In this document: positions 61,353 through 64,000 of the stretch, piece after piece
How the letters are laid out: each line of letters begins with the position of its first letter
Numbering within the stretch: position 1 is the first letter of the stretch
NCBI RefSeq assembly: GCF_003065365.1
Contig: NZ_CP023276.1
Span: 1,922,001-1,986,000, forward strand
Origin: Polynucleobacter difficilis
Lineage (GTDB): Bacteria; Pseudomonadota; Gammaproteobacteria; Burkholderiales; Burkholderiaceae
DNA length: 64,000 nt
Direction: 5' to 3'
Made by a program: the position numbers and the translations under genes
Notes under the pieces: model-generated
What the model was told of the DNA's origin: nothing
Databases searched by the model: none
Seen by the model: only the letters and a program-made list of their open reading frames with translations

Positions 61353-62366
61353 TTAGGCAGTCGCTTTAGTAAATTGCAATACGCCCGCTGGCTTTTCTGC
61401 TTGAATCCATTGCGCCGCGGATATACGTCTACCGCCTGGCTTTTGTATCTCCAATACTTCCAATGCGCCATCCCCGCACCACACTACAAAGCCATCTTTG
61501 CTTTTGCCCACAATCGATCCGGGGTGATGGCTTGCTTGTCCTTGGTATTGGTCCGATAACACCTTCGCCAAAGGACGGGCGCGCCAAAACTTGAGGCTTT
61601 GGCCATTGAGGGTAGAGCTCGCACCTGGAAAGGGGTTAAATGCCCGAATGAGGCGATCAATGGTGAATACCGTTTGGGAAAAATAAATTTCGGCTTCGGT
61701 TTTTTGTATCTTCTCGGCGTAACACATCCCCTCTTCGCCTTGCGAAGTGCGAGGCAGTTTTTCTGATGCATCCAGCATCGCTAGACAGCGCACCATTAGC
61801 CTCGCTCCCAAATCGGCAAGGCGATCGTGCAAACTGCTGCTGGTTTCATCGGGCGCAATATCAATTGCTTCGCTCATCACCATATCGCCTGTATCCAGCC
61901 CTGCATCCATTTGCATAATGGTGATGCCCGTTCGTGCATCTCCTGCAGCAATTGCCCGCTGAATCGGTGCGGCGCCACGCCAACGTGGCAATAGTGAGCC
62001 GTGGATATTAAATGCGCCATGCCGACCAGGCTGCTCCGCTAGGTCCAGTATTGCCTGCGGAATAATCAGTCCGTAGGCAACGACAACCATGGCATCAAAC
62101 TGCGTTTGGCTGATGGCCTGCAAGGCTGCGATTGCTTCGGCTCTTTTTGCCTCGTCAAGACTATTGGTGTTGAGGGATGCGGGCTGAAGCAAGTGGATGC
62201 CTTTGCGCTGCGCAAATTCTTTAACTGGGCTGGCTTGCAAATGCATGCCGCGGCCGGCGCGTCGATCGGGCTGGGTCAATACCAATGCAATCGTGTGGCC
62301 CGCCGCCTCAATGGCTTCTAAGGCATGCGCTGCAAAATCGGGGGTGCCAGCAAAAACGACCCTCAT
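61353..62366 (-). CDS. fmt: Methionyl-tRNA formyltransferase
   Basis: 337 aa. VVFAGTPDFAAHALEAI at the start, NIHGSLLPRWRGAAPIQRAI with the catalytic Asn-His, GITIMQMDAGLDTGD, and the C-terminal tRNA-binding barrel (GQSLKFWRARPL...). It formylates initiator tRNA. It is 13 bp after def. Slightly longer than the usual 315-320. Confidence 0.96.
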   Translation of the reverse strand: MRVVFAGTPDFAAHALEAIEAAGHTIALVLTQPDRRAGRGMHLQASPVKEFAQRKGIHLLQPASLNTNSLDEAKRAEAIAALQAISQTQFDAMVVVAYGLIIPQAILDLAEQPGRHGAFNIHGSLLPRWRGAAPIQRAIAAGDARTGITIMQMDAGLDTGDMVMSEAIDIAPDETSSSLHDRLADLGARLMVRCLAMLDASEKLPRTSQGEEGMCYAEKIQKTEAEIYFSQTVFTIDRLIRAFNPFPGASSTLNGQSLKFWRARPLAKVLSDQYQGQASHHPGSIVGKSKDGFVVWCGDGALEVLEIQKPGGRRISAAQWIQAEKPAGVLQFTKATA

Positions 62367-62379
62367 CGTGGGCGCCTTC

Positions 62380-62895
62380 TCAGCGTTGGCCTACTAACTC
62401 TTTGGCGCGCTTTTTCATTTTGAGGGAGATGCGATTGCGCTTTAAAAAAGAGAGGTATTCCACGAACACCTTTCCGAGTAAGTGATCCATCTCGTGTTGC
62501 AAGCAAACGGAAAGCAGGCCGTCCGCCTTGATTTCAAATGGCTTACCGTTAACGTCAAGCGCCTTTACCTGAATCTGATCAGGCCGCTCTACTTCGTCGT
62601 AGAACTCAGGCACCGACAAGCAGCCTTCGCGCCATGCTTTTTTCTCCGCACTTGCCCAGACGAGTTCTGGGTTGATGAAGACCATCAGCTGGTTTTGTTC
62701 CTCTGATACGTCAATCACGATGATGCGCTCATGAATATCCACCTGAGTCGCCGCCAAACCAACGCCGGGGGCATCGTACATCGTCTCCGCCATGTCGGCA
62801 ACAATCTTGCGCACACGATCATCCACGACGGCAACGGGTTTTGCTACCTTGTGCAATCGCGGATCGGGGTAATGGAGAACGGTTAACAAACTCAT
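62380..62895 (-). CDS. def: Peptide deformylase
   Basis: 171 aa iron/zinc hydrolase removing the N-formyl group. Motif 1 GVGLAATQ, motif 2 EGCLSVPEF, motif 3 QHEMDHLLG, all intact. Its ATG and that of the divergent dprA frame meet base to base in CATATG, so promoters of both must lie within coding sequence or the dprA start is further in. Confidence 0.96.
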   Translation of the reverse strand: MSLLTVLHYPDPRLHKVAKPVAVVDDRVRKIVADMAETMYDAPGVGLAATQVDIHERIIVIDVSEEQNQLMVFINPELVWASAEKKAWREGCLSVPEFYDEVERPDQIQVKALDVNGKPFEIKADGLLSVCLQHEMDHLLGKVFVEYLSFLKRNRISLKMKKRAKELVGQR

Positions 62896-63681
62896 ATGGG
62901 AATTATCTTACAGACTAATCAGGCCGGGCTGATTGGCAAACAAAAGCCCGTGTTCAAAAATTGGTTTATGCGAAACCATCCACCCATGCAATTGCTTTAC
63001 CCCAGCTCACCAGACTATCCCAAGCGCCTGCTTGATTTAAGGGATCCGCCCAGCCCTCTATATATATGCGGTGATGCTGCTTTATTTAAACGGCCGGCCA
63101 TAGCCGTTGTGGGATCACGCAATGCCAGCCTTCAAGGCCTGTATATTGCATCCGAGCTGTCAAAGGGGCTGGCAGAGGCTGGCTTTTTGGTCGTTTCTGG
63201 CCTGGCCCGGGGGATTGATGGGGCAGCACACCGTGCCGCCCTGAAATCCCCCCTTGGCAAAACCAGCGCTATTTGTGGGACTGGGCTCGATCGCGTCTAT
63301 CCCTACGAACACCTTGCACTCGCACAGGCCGTGGCCCATTCCGGGCTGGTCGTGTCGGAATTCCCTCCTGGAGTTGGCCCGCGGCCCTTTCATTTCCCGA
63401 GGCGCAACCGCCTGATTGCCGCCCTTGCCCTAGGCGTAGTGGTTGTGGAGGCAAGCAAACGATCGGGGTCGCTCATCACCGCATGCCTTGCCGCAGAGCT
63501 GGGCCGAGAGGTTTTTGCGGTGCCGGGCTCGATCCTTGGGGGCTACTCGGAGGGGTGCCACAGCCTGATTCAAAACGGCGCCAAGCTAGTCCATACCTTG
63601 GGGGATATTCTGGCTGAATTGCCCCGAGGCCTTAATTTAGAGGGCGTGCTGCCAAATAAAAACGGTGTAAATCAGCTGTAA
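62896..63681 (+). CDS. dprA: DNA processing protein DprA, short form
   Basis: 261 aa from ATG 62896; ATG 62986 would give 231 aa and start at MQLLYPSSPDYPKRL. The Rossmann core is complete: AVVGSRNASLQG, SGLARGIDGAAHRAAL, PRRNRLIAALALGVVVVEASKRSGSLITACLA and REVFAVPGS. DprA loads RecA on incoming DNA in transformation. Both the N-terminal SAM-like domain and the C-terminal winged helix of longer DprAs (about 360 aa) are missing. Confidence 0.9.
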   Translation: MGIILQTNQAGLIGKQKPVFKNWFMRNHPPMQLLYPSSPDYPKRLLDLRDPPSPLYICGDAALFKRPAIAVVGSRNASLQGLYIASELSKGLAEAGFLVVSGLARGIDGAAHRAALKSPLGKTSAICGTGLDRVYPYEHLALAQAVAHSGLVVSEFPPGVGPRPFHFPRRNRLIAALALGVVVVEASKRSGSLITACLAAELGREVFAVPGSILGGYSEGCHSLIQNGAKLVHTLGDILAELPRGLNLEGVLPNKNGVNQL

Positions 63682-63812
63682 ATGCAGGGAAAAGTCGGTA
63701 TTTTGGACAGCTCTTGATTTATCGGTTAATAATAAAAAAGGAAGTGCGCCGCAAATCAGCGCCGCATAGATGGCTTTAATTTGACTAATCTGTACTTAAT
63801 TTAGGTTCACGC

Positions 63813-64000
63813 GTGGCTAAAGCAACTACCAAAACCGCATCCAAATCGACTGCAGGCAGCACGCCTAAAACGCTGATCATTGCAGAAAAGCCCTCGGTTG
63901 CCAGCGACATTGCCAAGGCCCTAGGCGGTTTTACTAAATTCGACGATTACTTTGAAAACGACCAGTACGTGGTTTCTTCGGCCGTGGGTCACCTTTTGGA
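63813..64000 (+). CDS. topB: DNA topoisomerase III, N-terminal part only
   Basis: From GTG 63813: a Lys/Thr/Ser-rich lead (VAKATTKTASKSTAGSTPKT) and then TLIIAEKPSVASDIAKALGG, the Toprim start, and SSAVGHLL. This pattern is TopB type IA topoisomerase. Window ends at codon 62. The smg (DUF494) gene that often stands between dprA and the topoisomerase gene is absent; the 131 bp between hold no ORF I can support. Confidence 0.9.
   Translation, partial: MAKATTKTASKSTAGSTPKTLIIAEKPSVASDIAKALGGFTKFDDYFENDQYVVSSAVGHLL

Overview
The window looks like the chromosome of a betaproteobacterium of the family Burkholderiaceae, most like Polynucleobacter. Supporting signs are the compact layout with many 1-28 bp gene overlaps, the gatCAB block beside mreBCD-mrdA-rodA, metX-metW and argB-slmA neighbours, a zinc-ligand-poor DksA, an NtrY/NtrX pair next to rsmB-fmt-def, and an S-adenosylhomocysteine (SAH) riboswitch in front of ahcY. 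The species is not provable from the sequence alone.

Layout. 0-3 kb: methyl-cycle genes metK and ahcY-metF on the minus strand, each with a structured leader. 3-13.7 kb: two lipid A acyltransferases and dapF on plus; pyrE, xth; then a minus-strand chain dksA-argB-slmA-metX-metW-ampG and a CobW-type metallochaperone. 13.7-24.3 kb: xerC-DUF484, gatCAB, and the plus-strand cell-shape operon mreBCD-mrdA-rodA. 24.3-33.4 kb: HU, cytochrome c, a SAF-domain oxidoreductase, LpxO-like hydroxylase, beta carbonic anhydrase, a third LpxL-like acyltransferase, and prfC with no ordinary start codon. 33.4-45 kb: small basic proteins, lipoproteins, transporters, an FMN-dependent lactate-type dehydrogenase, an SbtA-like bicarbonate permease, pirin, nitronate monooxygenase and a methyltransferase with a lipoprotein signal.

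45-55.8 kb is accessory. It holds a tandem glycine riboswitch in front of only a 6-codon ORF and a small unknown gene. It also holds a run of gene modules separated by four displaced, degenerate copies of the 3' end of the tRNA-Phe gene, each with a complete or remnant intrinsic terminator. The intact tRNA-Phe closes the run at 55.75-55.83 kb. Modules carry a Tat-exported patatin-like lipase, a 69-aa unknown, a sulfur-type gene set (DUF4395, methyltransferase, periplasmic rhodanese, unknown periplasmic protein, ArsR-rhodanese fusion regulator, TonB-like protein) and a COG4315 lipoprotein. Four near-identical TTTTAAA-centred perfect palindromes lie in the same stretch and nowhere else that I noticed. 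No integrase or transposase is visible.

56-64 kb returns to core genes: sugE-like exporter, ntrXY-like two-component system, DUF4390, rsmB, fmt, def, dprA and the start of topB. The strongest leads for something undescribed are the tRNA-Phe 3'-end-flanked module array with its palindromes, the metK leader with two mutually exclusive pairings, the glycine riboswitch without a recognisable target, and the apparent ATA start of prfC. No CRISPR array, rRNA, insertion sequence or prophage was seen.
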